Under the pieces are notes generated by a model. The model searched no databases, was not told the origin of the DNA, and was given only the letters and a program-made list of their open reading frames with translations. The translations under genes and the position numbers were made by a program. Positions 1 through 8,406 of a stretch of 64,000 nt of DNA are shown one piece after another (position 1 is the stretch's first letter; each line of letters starts with the position of its first letter). Source of the DNA: Pedobacter kyungheensis (GTDB taxonomy: Bacteria > Bacteroidota > Bacteroidia > Sphingobacteriales > Sphingobacteriaceae); NCBI RefSeq assembly GCF_000812965.1, contig NZ_JSYN01000006.1, forward strand, positions 207,731 through 271,730, read 5' to 3'.

Positions 1-1230
1 ATTACCTGTTTCTGCGCCCCAGTAGTTCATTTGTGCATTAATATTGGTGGTGTAATTACTGCTCCAGGGCGGTCGTACTGATTCGTTCCAAATGCCTTGT
101 AAATTTGCCGGAAGCCCCCCCATACGTGACGAGCTAATTAACAAATAACGGCTGTATTGGTAAAACAAAGCAATTAAACTATTATCGGTTTTACCAGCAG
201 CAAAACGATTAAGCCGGTCTACAGTGCTTAGTTTTTCGTTTTCAGTATCTCCCAGCTGTAACGATACCCTGTCAAAATAATTCCTGAAATCGACCTGATG
301 TGCAGTTTTTATGCTTTCGTAATTGCGATTAGCAACATTTTTAAGGTAAGCAGCTGCTATCGCATTTTCATCTTTACCTGCTGTTCCGGGGTTCTTATCC
401 ACACCATTGTAACTGGTTGCCATAGAAAGGGCTAAAACCACTTCTGTTGCGCCTTTAATAGTTAAAGTACTATCTTTCAAAACCTGTTTACCATTAGTTT
501 TTAACACTTTTAGCATGGAAACAAAGCGCATGGCATTTACTGTATCGTTTACTACTGCGTTAGCTATATTGCCGCGGTAATTGGGCTCAGTATGTACCGG
601 CGCCCAACCTTTAAGTACCAGCATACCTTGTTTAACCAAACTTTTAGCTAACAGCTTACTATCGAAATTGCAGGAGAAATTGAGTTTGTCCTTTCCGGAA
701 GCGGTTAACCTGAAAATGATAAGCTGCTGTGGGTGTGAGGCAAAAGTTTCGCGCGTGTAGGTAGTTTGGTTGGCCTGGTAGCTAACTCTTGACACGGCAT
801 TTTGAATATCGAGTTCCCTCTTGTAATTGGAAACCTTGCCGCTATTGGCAAAATTAAAAAACAGGTTACCCAGTGGCATAAAAGCTTCAGAATATGGGCC
901 TTGCATAAAATGCACCAGCGAATCGGCTTTTTTATAATCTTCATTAAATAAAGCATCGCGCACAGGCTGCAGGTATTGGTGGGCATTTGGATTGATTTTG
1001 GCGGCATCTATTGGTCCGCCAGACCATAATGTTGCTTCGTTGAGCGAAATCCGCTCCTTCTCAATGCCTCCATATACCATGGCGCCCAAACGACCATTAC
1101 CGAGTGGTAAAGCTTCTTCAAACTGGGTTGCCGGTTTGGTATACCAGAGTTTAAGCGCATTATTTTGCTGTGCATGTACACTCAGGCACACGCCGATGCA
1201 AAGTAAATTCAGTAAAAATCTTATTTTCAT
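1..1230 (-). CDS. GH95-type alpha-L-fucosidase, N-terminal part (cut by window edge)
   Basis: The minus-strand frame is open from the ATG at 1230 to base 1 (410 codons), so the C-terminus lies outside the window. It starts with a Sec signal peptide (MKIRFLLNLLCIGVCLSVHAQ). The mature start has the GH95 N-terminal signature LWYTKPATQFEEALPLGNGR, followed by LGAMVYGG and LNEATLWSGGP. The last visible codons give IWNESVRPPWSSNYTTNINA and QMNYWGAE, which is the start of the GH95 (alpha/alpha)6 domain. Known family members release alpha-1,2-linked L-fucose (some act on alpha-L-galactose) in the periplasm or at the cell surface. The catalytic residues are beyond the edge and cannot be checked. It is the third glycosidase after the GH35 and GH110 genes and is probably co-transcribed with them. 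Confidence 0.9.
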   Translation of the reverse strand, partial: MKIRFLLNLLCIGVCLSVHAQQNNALKLWYTKPATQFEEALPLGNGRLGAMVYGGIEKERISLNEATLWSGGPIDAAKINPNAHQYLQPVRDALFNEDYKKADSLVHFMQGPYSEAFMPLGNLFFNFANSGKVSNYKRELDIQNAVSRVSYQANQTTYTRETFASHPQQLIIFRLTASGKDKLNFSCNFDSKLLAKSLVKQGMLVLKGWAPVHTEPNYRGNIANAVVNDTVNAMRFVSMLKVLKTNGKQVLKDSTLTIKGATEVVLALSMATSYNGVDKNPGTAGKDENAIAAAYLKNVANRNYESIKTAHQVDFRNYFDRVSLQLGDTENEKLSTVDRLNRFAAGKTDNSLIALFYQYSRYLLISSSRMGGLPANLQGIWNESVRPPWSSNYTTNINAQMNYWGAETGN

Positions 1231-1326
1231 TTGGTTAATCTGTTGAATTAAGGCGTAAGTTAAAGAAAAACAAAATTTTAATCTTCAACAGTTTTAGCCA
1301 ATTGCTAAACTAAATCACGCCTTTAG

Positions 1327-3141
1327 TTAATTCTTTTTTAAAGGAACTTCGAACTTAATATCCGATTTGATATCGCTTTTAACCATATCTTTCAATTGGA
1401 TCGCAGGTTTTTCATCGACAAACTGATTTCCTTTAATTTGTACACCTGTACATCCCCAAAAATTTAACGCTGCACGTGCTTTACCAGCCGGCATAAAATC
1501 AGATTTTTCTATTTTGTTATTGATAAAAAAGATTCCATTTGTGCTCTTTGCCGATAAAACCGGATAATCGTATTGCTTGAAGGTATTATTTTCAATCCTG
1601 ATGTTGCGATGGACATAGTAATTTTTAACCCACTCGCTGTTTTCTGGATTAATTTTGATCGCATAATTATCTGACCCACTATTAAAACCACATTCAATAA
1701 ACTGATTGTTGCGAATGGTTACATCGGTTACCGGACCCGATTCGTACCAGCCCATGGCATCATTTTCGATCAGGATGGCCTGCATACCCGTGCGGTAGTA
1801 GACATTGTTTTCGATCAGCACTTTGCGCCTGGTAGTAATTAACGTACCCCGAGAAATGGTACCTTCGAACCTGCAATTGGTAATTTTTACGGCCGGTGTC
1901 CAGGTTACATTTTCTAAAGCATCACCTGCTTTCAATTCGGCCGGAAAAGGTTTTTCGAGCTCTACAAGCATTTCGCGTTCGGAGATTAATTTAGCCGTTT
2001 TAACTACCCCCTGTGCAAAAATCTGTAATGCAGCGCTGTGCAGGTAAGCTACCGTATCGCCCGGAATAAAAGCATTAAAACCATAAGTCTGGTGGTGCAT
2101 GAATTTTAACTTTAAAGTATTGGCCGATACTACTTCACTTACTTTTAAATGCGTGCCATGTACATTAACAGGATCATCGTGCATGCCATTATAACGGCAA
2201 TTATTAAGTGTAATCTGCCCTTTGCAGCCCGAAAAATGCATACCATCAGCAGATGAGGCAATTACGCGGCCACTCCCCGGTTCTGGCGCAATGGCAACAT
2301 TATCGTAGTGCAGGTTCTCGCAAAATTGCGATACAATGCCTAAACCATGCATCGAAAACATGTTAACGTTTTGCAAACTGATGTTTTTAGAGCGGTTTTG
2401 AAATGCCCCTACGTAATCGCGGTAACGATCTCTAACGGTCAGTACATCGCCAGGAAGGGCTTTAAATCTGGAGAAATCGCCGGTAAATTTCACTACACCT
2501 GGTGCAATTTGTGCAGCTTTACTTTTGGCAAAAACATCCCAGTTACTGTAAAACAAGGTGCCTGCAGTTGGCCTAACCAGCACTGCATGATGATTTTTAG
2601 TGATCCATTTTTCGCCATACCATTCTAAATGGCCATCGATAATAGCAAACCTGCTATCAGGATGTACTTTAGCCGTAACCGAGGTGGGTGTAATTTCCTG
2701 CAGGGTCATTTCAGACATACCCGGGCGCTCATAGTTGACTGAAAGATTTTGGATCCGGATATTTTCGCTGCCATCAATTACCCAGGTAATCATTTTACCA
2801 TGAAATACAAAAACAGATCCGTTGCCTTCAATGGTGAGGTTTTTCAAGTCTTTAAGGTACAGCCCCACCCGTTGTTTTTTAACCGGGAACTCAACTTCAG
2901 ATGAACTGTTTGAAATGTAATAATTCGTTTCTGTAGCACTATCAGGCCAGAAATCATATCTCCCTTTTGGAAAATTCAGCAGGGTATTGGCTTTTCCTTT
3001 TGCTGTTTCAATTGCTTTTTGAACACTTGCAGTAGCATCGGCAAAACTATTGGGCTGAGCACCAAACTGAGTAACATCTATGGTTTGTGCATAGAGCTGA
3101 TGGCCTATGCACAATAGTAAGAGTGTAATGTATTTTTTCAT
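1327..3141 (-). CDS. GH110 alpha-1,3-galactosidase
   Basis: This 604-residue protein has a signal peptide (MKKYITLLLLCIGHQLYAQ) and the usual GH110 length. The first 70 residues have the family's opening (VTQFGAQPNSFADATASVQ, then LNFPKGRYDFWPDS). The body is rich in short Asn-containing repeats such as ITNCRFEGTISRGTLITTRR and VTIRNNQFIECGFNSG, as expected for a right-handed parallel beta-helix. GH110 enzymes are inverting exo-alpha-1,3-galactosidases first described as blood-group-B-converting enzymes; some act only on the branched, fucosylated antigen and others also on linear Gal-alpha-1,3-Gal. The subgroup cannot be decided by eye. The gene lies between GH35 (86 bp upstream) and GH95, which fits stepwise removal of alpha-Gal, alpha-Fuc and beta-Gal. 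Confidence 0.88.
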   Translation of the reverse strand: MKKYITLLLLCIGHQLYAQTIDVTQFGAQPNSFADATASVQKAIETAKGKANTLLNFPKGRYDFWPDSATETNYYISNSSSEVEFPVKKQRVGLYLKDLKNLTIEGNGSVFVFHGKMITWVIDGSENIRIQNLSVNYERPGMSEMTLQEITPTSVTAKVHPDSRFAIIDGHLEWYGEKWITKNHHAVLVRPTAGTLFYSNWDVFAKSKAAQIAPGVVKFTGDFSRFKALPGDVLTVRDRYRDYVGAFQNRSKNISLQNVNMFSMHGLGIVSQFCENLHYDNVAIAPEPGSGRVIASSADGMHFSGCKGQITLNNCRYNGMHDDPVNVHGTHLKVSEVVSANTLKLKFMHHQTYGFNAFIPGDTVAYLHSAALQIFAQGVVKTAKLISEREMLVELEKPFPAELKAGDALENVTWTPAVKITNCRFEGTISRGTLITTRRKVLIENNVYYRTGMQAILIENDAMGWYESGPVTDVTIRNNQFIECGFNSGSDNYAIKINPENSEWVKNYYVHRNIRIENNTFKQYDYPVLSAKSTNGIFFINNKIEKSDFMPAGKARAALNFWGCTGVQIKGNQFVDEKPAIQLKDMVKSDIKSDIKFEVPLKKN

Positions 3142-3227
3142 TGTGTGGTTATAAATATAGCTTTAACCTATTCATAAAATCTATCTTGTGTAGTCTTGTT
3201 GCTTAAAAAAGCAGGTGTATTTTATGG

Positions 3228-5477
3228 TTAGGGCTTCAAATTTATAATTGTTTTGTATTGTGGAACTGCAGTGATAGCCGTAAAACCTGTTCCTTTGGCT
3301 TTTATTTCCTGCACCAAATTGGCTGATACTCCAGTAGTTTTATCATCCCAATCTTGTAAATTAAGGCTAACATTACCCTTTTTCCAAAATCTATTGAGGC
3401 TAATTTGCCAGGTTTCGCCATTAAATAAATTATCTGTTTTAATTGCTCCCTGTTGAACAAGGTCGCAAGCATTGCCGCGGTAATTTACGTTTAAGATAAC
3501 ATCATTTACATTTTTAGGCAGTGCAGGGTTCAGTGTAATTTCGGCTGTTTTATGGGTAGGGTATTTGATGGCAATTTGTGGTTTGTAAACCGCTGACTGC
3601 CATGTATAGGTATCAAAAAGTGTATTGATAGACTTTTTAGCAGCGGTATTAAAGGCTTTAAAGCCTTTAGGGTAAACCATCATGTCGAACACCGGTTTGT
3701 TTAATTGTGCTAAGGTAAGCTGGCCTTTTTGCATTAAAACATCCGCCTGGGTAATTAAAAGTGCATCCTGTCCATTCAATTGGGTTCGCCATGCATTTTC
3801 GGCTTGTGCAGTGGTAATAAATATTATTTTCACCTGGTTTCCATCTACATCGGTAAAGCTACAATCGTTGCGGCTACCGCCAACTAACTGTAACTGATTG
3901 CCGGTTTGGGTAACTTTCCAGCCTGCAATATCTTTACTTTTTAACGTACGGCTATCGATTGCCAGTTGAGGATTTACACCATTTAAGCGTTTAAAAAACA
4001 AGCTGATATTTTTACCATTCACCAATTTGGCAAAGGGCTGTGCTGTGGCGTACTTAATTAAAGCAGCACCTGCTTTTAAATTGAAAGGCAAAATGGCTGT
4101 AGTTTGTCCTTTAAGTAATAATGTTGGGAAATGAATCGTCTCGTCAGCTAAATTTACCTGCATTGAAACCGTTTTATCGGGCATGGTAATGCGTACCTGC
4201 GTGTTACCTAAAAACAGAAAGCCACTATTGCCATTTGCCCGGGCTACATATCTTAAATCGCTGGTATTCTTTTCTTCACGAACGGGATTTGCGGGCTCAT
4301 AAACCTGCATAGGAGCCAGTTCCTTTCCAAAATCGTTAACAAAAGTATGCAATACTTTAAGTTGTTTGTATGAAGGGCGGAGCAAACCAAATTCATCAAT
4401 TGGAGCTTGAAAATCATAACTTTCAGGGTAACCGGGTTCTTTTAAACCCGGAGTTTGTGTACCTCCATGAAACATGTAATAACCTACGAGGTTCATTCCA
4501 CGGCCGATCTGGTTTTGCAAATGTGCAGCTATAACTTCAGGTTCTACAACAAAACGGTTACGGTAAGTCATCTGGCTACCCGCACCTTGCTCGCAAAGTC
4601 CTCGCGGAAATTTATTTACATCATAAAAAACTTTGCCCAAAGCATCGGTCATGATCCATTGGTCGTTACCGTACAAAAAGTCTTTTGTAGCTCCTCCGCC
4701 TGCCCTTTCCCAGCCTCTGTAAGCATAAGAACCCTGTAACGGGATTACCTCCATTTTGCGATCGTCGAATACGGTATTGGCCGTTACACTCCAGTAAACG
4801 GGATTAATCTGTGCTTTTTGGGCCATTTCTTTCAACGTACTGATGTGTGCTGCCTGACCACTGGCATACTCGTTTTCTAACTGAGTACCGATAATTGGTC
4901 CGCCATTGGCAAAAAACAAACCCCTGGTTTGTTGTGCAATCTGATCGAACAAAACAGCCGATGCTTTTAAATATTCAGGGTCGTTACTGCGATGTCCTTT
5001 GAGGCGTTGAATCCAATCGGGGAAACCACCGTTTAACTGTTCGCCGTGGCTCCAGGGGCCTATGCGTAACCATACATACATATCGTGTTTCTGACAGACC
5101 TGAATGAACTGGCGAAGATTCCTGTTGCCAGTCCAGTTCCATTGCCCTTTCACTCGTTCGTGCTCGTTCCAAAAAACGTAAGTAGCAATAATAGATAAAC
5201 CAGCGCTTTTCATCTTTAAAATTTCAGTTTCCCAATCCTGTGGCCTTACGCGGTTATAGTGTAACTCACCCATCATCGGAAACCAGGGTTGATCGTTTTT
5301 AGTGAAGTACTGACTGTTTACCCCAAGCTTTATACCACCCGGGTTTATCGCGGACATGGCGATATTGCTCCGTTCTGGCAGCGGTTTATTTTTAATATCA
5401 ATCTGGTAAACCTGCGCCTGCAAAAGCGATACAAAAAATGCGAGCAGGCCTGATAAAAGTATTTTTACCTTAATCAT
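3228..5477 (-). CDS. GH35 beta-galactosidase, secreted
   Basis: I chose the ATG at 5477 over a TTG five codons earlier because it gives a clean signal peptide (MIKVKILLSGLLAFFVSLLQAQ) and 749 residues. The N-terminal half has the GH35 TIM-barrel motifs: GELHYNRV, MKSAGLSIIATYVFWNEHE, LRIGPWSHGE and GGFPDW. The motif QLENEY supplies the likely acid/base Glu (about residue 203). GLCEQGAG supplies a candidate nucleophile Glu (about residue 296), which is a less typical surrounding sequence than in classical GH35 enzymes. MFHGGTQ closes the barrel. The C-terminal 300 residues are probably beta-sandwich. A terminator (5517-5542) and a (TG)9 tract separate this gene from the sus genes, so it may start a separate glycosidase transcript. 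Confidence 0.85.
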   Translation of the reverse strand: MIKVKILLSGLLAFFVSLLQAQVYQIDIKNKPLPERSNIAMSAINPGGIKLGVNSQYFTKNDQPWFPMMGELHYNRVRPQDWETEILKMKSAGLSIIATYVFWNEHERVKGQWNWTGNRNLRQFIQVCQKHDMYVWLRIGPWSHGEQLNGGFPDWIQRLKGHRSNDPEYLKASAVLFDQIAQQTRGLFFANGGPIIGTQLENEYASGQAAHISTLKEMAQKAQINPVYWSVTANTVFDDRKMEVIPLQGSYAYRGWERAGGGATKDFLYGNDQWIMTDALGKVFYDVNKFPRGLCEQGAGSQMTYRNRFVVEPEVIAAHLQNQIGRGMNLVGYYMFHGGTQTPGLKEPGYPESYDFQAPIDEFGLLRPSYKQLKVLHTFVNDFGKELAPMQVYEPANPVREEKNTSDLRYVARANGNSGFLFLGNTQVRITMPDKTVSMQVNLADETIHFPTLLLKGQTTAILPFNLKAGAALIKYATAQPFAKLVNGKNISLFFKRLNGVNPQLAIDSRTLKSKDIAGWKVTQTGNQLQLVGGSRNDCSFTDVDGNQVKIIFITTAQAENAWRTQLNGQDALLITQADVLMQKGQLTLAQLNKPVFDMMVYPKGFKAFNTAAKKSINTLFDTYTWQSAVYKPQIAIKYPTHKTAEITLNPALPKNVNDVILNVNYRGNACDLVQQGAIKTDNLFNGETWQISLNRFWKKGNVSLNLQDWDDKTTGVSANLVQEIKAKGTGFTAITAVPQYKTIINLKP

Positions 5478-5493
5478 CTTAATTAATTTCAAA

Positions 5494-5511
5494 TGTGTGT
5501 GTGTGTGTGTG
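5494..5511. repeat. (TG)9 dinucleotide microsatellite upstream of the GH35 gene
   Basis: Nine perfect TG units (CA on the coding strand) lie 17 bp upstream of the ATG at 5477 and directly downstream of a strong terminator. A tract of this kind in a leader or promoter can change length by slippage and alter expression. That role is inferred from position only. Confidence 0.9.
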
Positions 5512-5542
5512 AAAAAAGAGCCGCTAAAATTTTAGCGACTCT
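5512..5542 (-). terminator. Rho-independent terminator after the sus genes
   Basis: In the minus-strand sense, a 13-bp palindrome (AGAGTCGCTAAAA / TTTTAGCGGCTCT, one mismatch) is followed by six T. It lies 46 bp after the stop of the small exported protein and before the GH35 gene, so it would end or attenuate the sigma-to-sus transcript. Confidence 0.8.
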
Positions 5543-5587
5543 AAACTAAACCAACTAACTAGCATTGTCCAAATCACGCTATAATAT

Positions 5588-5989
5588 TTAGTAATATTCT
5601 ATCCTTACAGGTGAAGGCATGTCGTTCTCAACGAAATAGAATGTACCATTACTATCTTTATCAATTCTTAAATAAAGTTTAAAATCGCCTGATTGAGGGC
5701 TACTTCCCGTAGGCACAGAAGTATAAATTACCTCTACATATCCTGTATAAGTGCGAGATTGTTCGGAATAATTAGCATATAATGTGGTACCATTATAGCT
5801 GCTGTTTGTATTTTGCCCACCTCCGGCATATCCGAAATCTAAAGGATATGGAGCCGGATCATTGGGTACAACATAAACATGCAAGGTTGCACCGTTACCT
5901 GAATATGTATTTGTAGCTGTGTGAAGTTGTGCCATTGCCCCTAAGCTGGTAAAAAGTAAAAAGGCAATGATAAATTGTATTTTTTTCAT
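5588..5989 (-). CDS. Small exported protein of unknown function in the PUL
   Basis: This 133-residue protein has a signal peptide (MKKIQFIIAFLLFTSLGAMA-Q). The mature part is about 113 residues, rich in Tyr, Ser, Thr and Asn and predicted mainly beta, with segments such as LHVYVVPNDPAPYPLDFGY and TYTGYVEVIYTSVP. There is no lipobox and no recognised catalytic motif. Its stop is only 46 bp from the terminator, and its start lies 11 bp after the upstream lipoprotein gene, so it is the last gene of the sus transcript. I do not recognise the family. A small glycan-binding or periplasmic accessory role is possible but is inferred only from context. Confidence 0.75.
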   Translation of the reverse strand: MKKIQFIIAFLLFTSLGAMAQLHTATNTYSGNGATLHVYVVPNDPAPYPLDFGYAGGGQNTNSSYNGTTLYANYSEQSRTYTGYVEVIYTSVPTGSSPQSGDFKLYLRIDKDSNGTFYFVENDMPSPVRIEYY

Positions 5990-6000
5990 TTCTAATAAAT

Positions 6001-6480
6001 CTAAAGGTTTGTAAATGATGTAACATTAATTGTCCAGACTCTGCTTGCACCATTAGCTGCCGTTACCACATATTTAAGTGGTTTGGTTGCATCAGTCGGA
6101 TCGCCAAGCGTAGCTGTTCCACCAGTTGGTGCAATGCTTGCTGCCGTTGAGATATTCATATAAAACCACAATTTACTCTGCACTACTTTAGCTTTTTCGG
6201 CAGCGGTAAACTGCCCATTGGCAGCAGGTACTGATATAGCTACATTAATAATAGCATTTGTTTTATCAACCGTTTGGGTTGCATTCAATTTCTGATAGGC
6301 TACAACCGGTTGCCCATTCATCGTTTGCGTACCATTAAAACGGTACTCAACATTTACCAGCGTAATTTCATTAGTATCAAATACCGGGTAATCTGTTAAT
6401 CCCTTTTTAAGGCAAGAAGAGAACAAAGCCAATGATAGGATCATCATCAGCATGGATATGTGTTTTATTTTTAATTTCAT
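6001..6480 (-). CDS. SusE-position lipoprotein, possible surface glycan-binding protein
   Basis: This 159-residue protein has a lipobox (LALFSSC, Cys about residue 23), so it is an outer-membrane or surface lipoprotein. The mature part has a beta-rich domain ending with KYVVTAANGASRVWTINVTS. That resembles the repeated beta-strand motif of DUF5018-like Bacteroidota lipoproteins that follow SusD genes. It starts 17 bp after the SusD stop, the position where SusE/SusF-type glycan-binding lipoproteins usually lie. It is much shorter than SusE itself, so a homologous relation to SusE is not claimed. Binding of the PUL's target glycan is inference. Confidence 0.75.
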   Translation of the reverse strand: MKLKIKHISMLMMILSLALFSSCLKKGLTDYPVFDTNEITLVNVEYRFNGTQTMNGQPVVAYQKLNATQTVDKTNAIINVAISVPAANGQFTAAEKAKVVQSKLWFYMNISTAASIAPTGGTATLGDPTDATKPLKYVVTAANGASRVWTINVTSFTNL

Positions 6481-6497
6481 GATTTAATTAATTAAGG

Positions 6498-8390
6498 TTA
6501 CCATCCTGGGTTTTGCGGACCGAACTTGGCATTATTATCGATATAACCTTGTGCTATCGGAAACAGATATCTTCTGGAAATGTCGAATTTTCTATTGTTA
6601 TATTGATTGTTAAACGGCCCGGTTACTATTGAGAAAGATTTGCTGTCTTTTGATAAGTCCATTACCCGTATCGACTCAGTTAACTCACTGATAGACTGAC
6701 CGGAAGCCAAGCCATTATTTGCATCACCACCAAATCTACCCCAGCGCAGTAAGCTATAATAACGATCGTTTTCTTCAGCAAGTTCCACCCTTCTTTCAGT
6801 TTTGTAATCTTTCCATGCAGCGGCGGTTGTACCCGCTGTTGAAGCCGGAAGTTTTCCGTGAAAGGTTCTTGTTTTATTCAGGTTTAACAAAGCATTGGTT
6901 AAATCGCCTTTTAATAAATAGGCTTCGGCCAAGTTTAAATATATCCTGCCCAATCGCATGCAAACCCAATGATAATCGGTGTTAACGCTGTTTAAATAAC
7001 TTGGTGCTACATTGGTATACAAACCTTTGCGCCAATACATATTACTTAAACTGGTTTCGTAGCCCCCACCATTAATGGTACCTAAAAAGCGGCCAGAATT
7101 ACCTTTTAAACTTGTTCTAAATAATTCGCCATAAAATGTGCTATTGTCGCTAATGATAGAAGCTTTCCACCTGGCGTCGCGGTTTTCGTTGGTAAGTGTC
7201 AGCATAGTTTCTGTACTTCCAGGTTTAATGCGACCCATTTTGACTACTACGTCATTGTTTAGCTTAGCGGTTTTATCATCCGGAAAACCTGATTTAACAA
7301 AAGGAGCAATTACATCTACCCCTTCATCAACTGCATTAAGATACTGTGAAGTTTGGTTCCATGGCAAAGCTCTTGTAGGATCTGCTTTATCAATAGTTAA
7401 ATAATCGTCGGTAAAGTTTTGCGTAGGGAAGTTTTCGGGCCAAACTTCAAAAGGAACTGGCTTGTTAAATAATGGTGAGCCACCAAATTGCGTAATCGTT
7501 TCAGGCTTAATGTTTGGCAACTGGTGTTGCATTGGTGTATCTGAAAGAGACGTGTTAATAGCCTTCCTGTAAATAGCGAAGATAATCTCATTCGAAGTGC
7601 TTTTGGTTTCGTTAAACATACCTTCATAATCTGCTTCAAGGGCATAACCACCACTTATTACCAATTGGGCATTGGTAATGATTTTATCCAGTAATGGATC
7701 GCCAGGTGCAACATTCGGAGCTGCAGGATAGTTTTTATAGGCCAGCGCCTGTAAGCACACTTCAGTTAAAAATGCTGCAGCTACGTATTTATTGGTACGT
7801 CCGGTAATTTTAGTAGTTGGTAAATCGGCCACTGCATCCTCCAGATCTTTAATAATGTAGTTATAACTTTCGGTTGGGTTTGCAGTACTCGGCAATTTAA
7901 GGTCATCATTTTCGGTTAACACCTTATCTATCCAGACTATACGCCCTGTTCTTCTGGCAATGCTATAATAAGACATAGCCCTTAAAAACTTTGCTTCTGC
8001 AATCAAAGCTTTTTTATCGGCCTCTGCTATACCAGCCGATTCGGTTACATTTTTAATAATTACATTGCAACGGCGTATGTCTGCCCAGTTATTAAAACCA
8101 TAATCACTCCTGTTGGTTAAGGTTTCTGTAAAAACAGGTAAAGCATCGCTTGCATTGCCATAAGCACCAATGATATTGGCGGTATAAATATCCTGTGCAC
8201 CTTTTGTACCACCATTGTAGGCATTCATGATGCCATAAGTACCGTAAATAAAAGTTTCGGCATTCGCCTTACTGCTCCATACCACATCCGGACTGATTAA
8301 ACTCAAAGGCTCCGCATCCAAAACTTTTTTACATGAGCCTAATACCAGCAAACCAGTAAAAACTCCAAGTATTGTTATAATTTTTTTCAT
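6498..8390 (-). CDS. SusD/RagB-family nutrient-binding lipoprotein
   Basis: This 630-residue lipoprotein has a lipobox (VLGSC, Cys about residue 20) followed by KKVLDAEPLSLISPDVVW, the typical SusD N-terminus. The TPR-like motifs AEAKFLRAMSYYSIARRTG and ERRVELAEENDRYYSLLRWG, and the ending RRYLFPIAQGYIDNN with a final NPGW, are all standard SusD features. SusD proteins form the lid of the SusC pore on the cell surface and capture oligosaccharides. The gene starts 16 bp after the SusC stop and is followed by the small lipoprotein, in the usual SusC-SusD order. The ligand cannot be read from the sequence; the linked GH35/GH110/GH95 genes suggest fucosylated galactosides. Confidence 0.95.
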   Translation of the reverse strand: MKKIITILGVFTGLLVLGSCKKVLDAEPLSLISPDVVWSSKANAETFIYGTYGIMNAYNGGTKGAQDIYTANIIGAYGNASDALPVFTETLTNRSDYGFNNWADIRRCNVIIKNVTESAGIAEADKKALIAEAKFLRAMSYYSIARRTGRIVWIDKVLTENDDLKLPSTANPTESYNYIIKDLEDAVADLPTTKITGRTNKYVAAAFLTEVCLQALAYKNYPAAPNVAPGDPLLDKIITNAQLVISGGYALEADYEGMFNETKSTSNEIIFAIYRKAINTSLSDTPMQHQLPNIKPETITQFGGSPLFNKPVPFEVWPENFPTQNFTDDYLTIDKADPTRALPWNQTSQYLNAVDEGVDVIAPFVKSGFPDDKTAKLNNDVVVKMGRIKPGSTETMLTLTNENRDARWKASIISDNSTFYGELFRTSLKGNSGRFLGTINGGGYETSLSNMYWRKGLYTNVAPSYLNSVNTDYHWVCMRLGRIYLNLAEAYLLKGDLTNALLNLNKTRTFHGKLPASTAGTTAAAWKDYKTERRVELAEENDRYYSLLRWGRFGGDANNGLASGQSISELTESIRVMDLSKDSKSFSIVTGPFNNQYNNRKFDISRRYLFPIAQGYIDNNAKFGPQNPGW

Positions 8391-8406
8391 GATTTTAATA
8401 ATTTAA

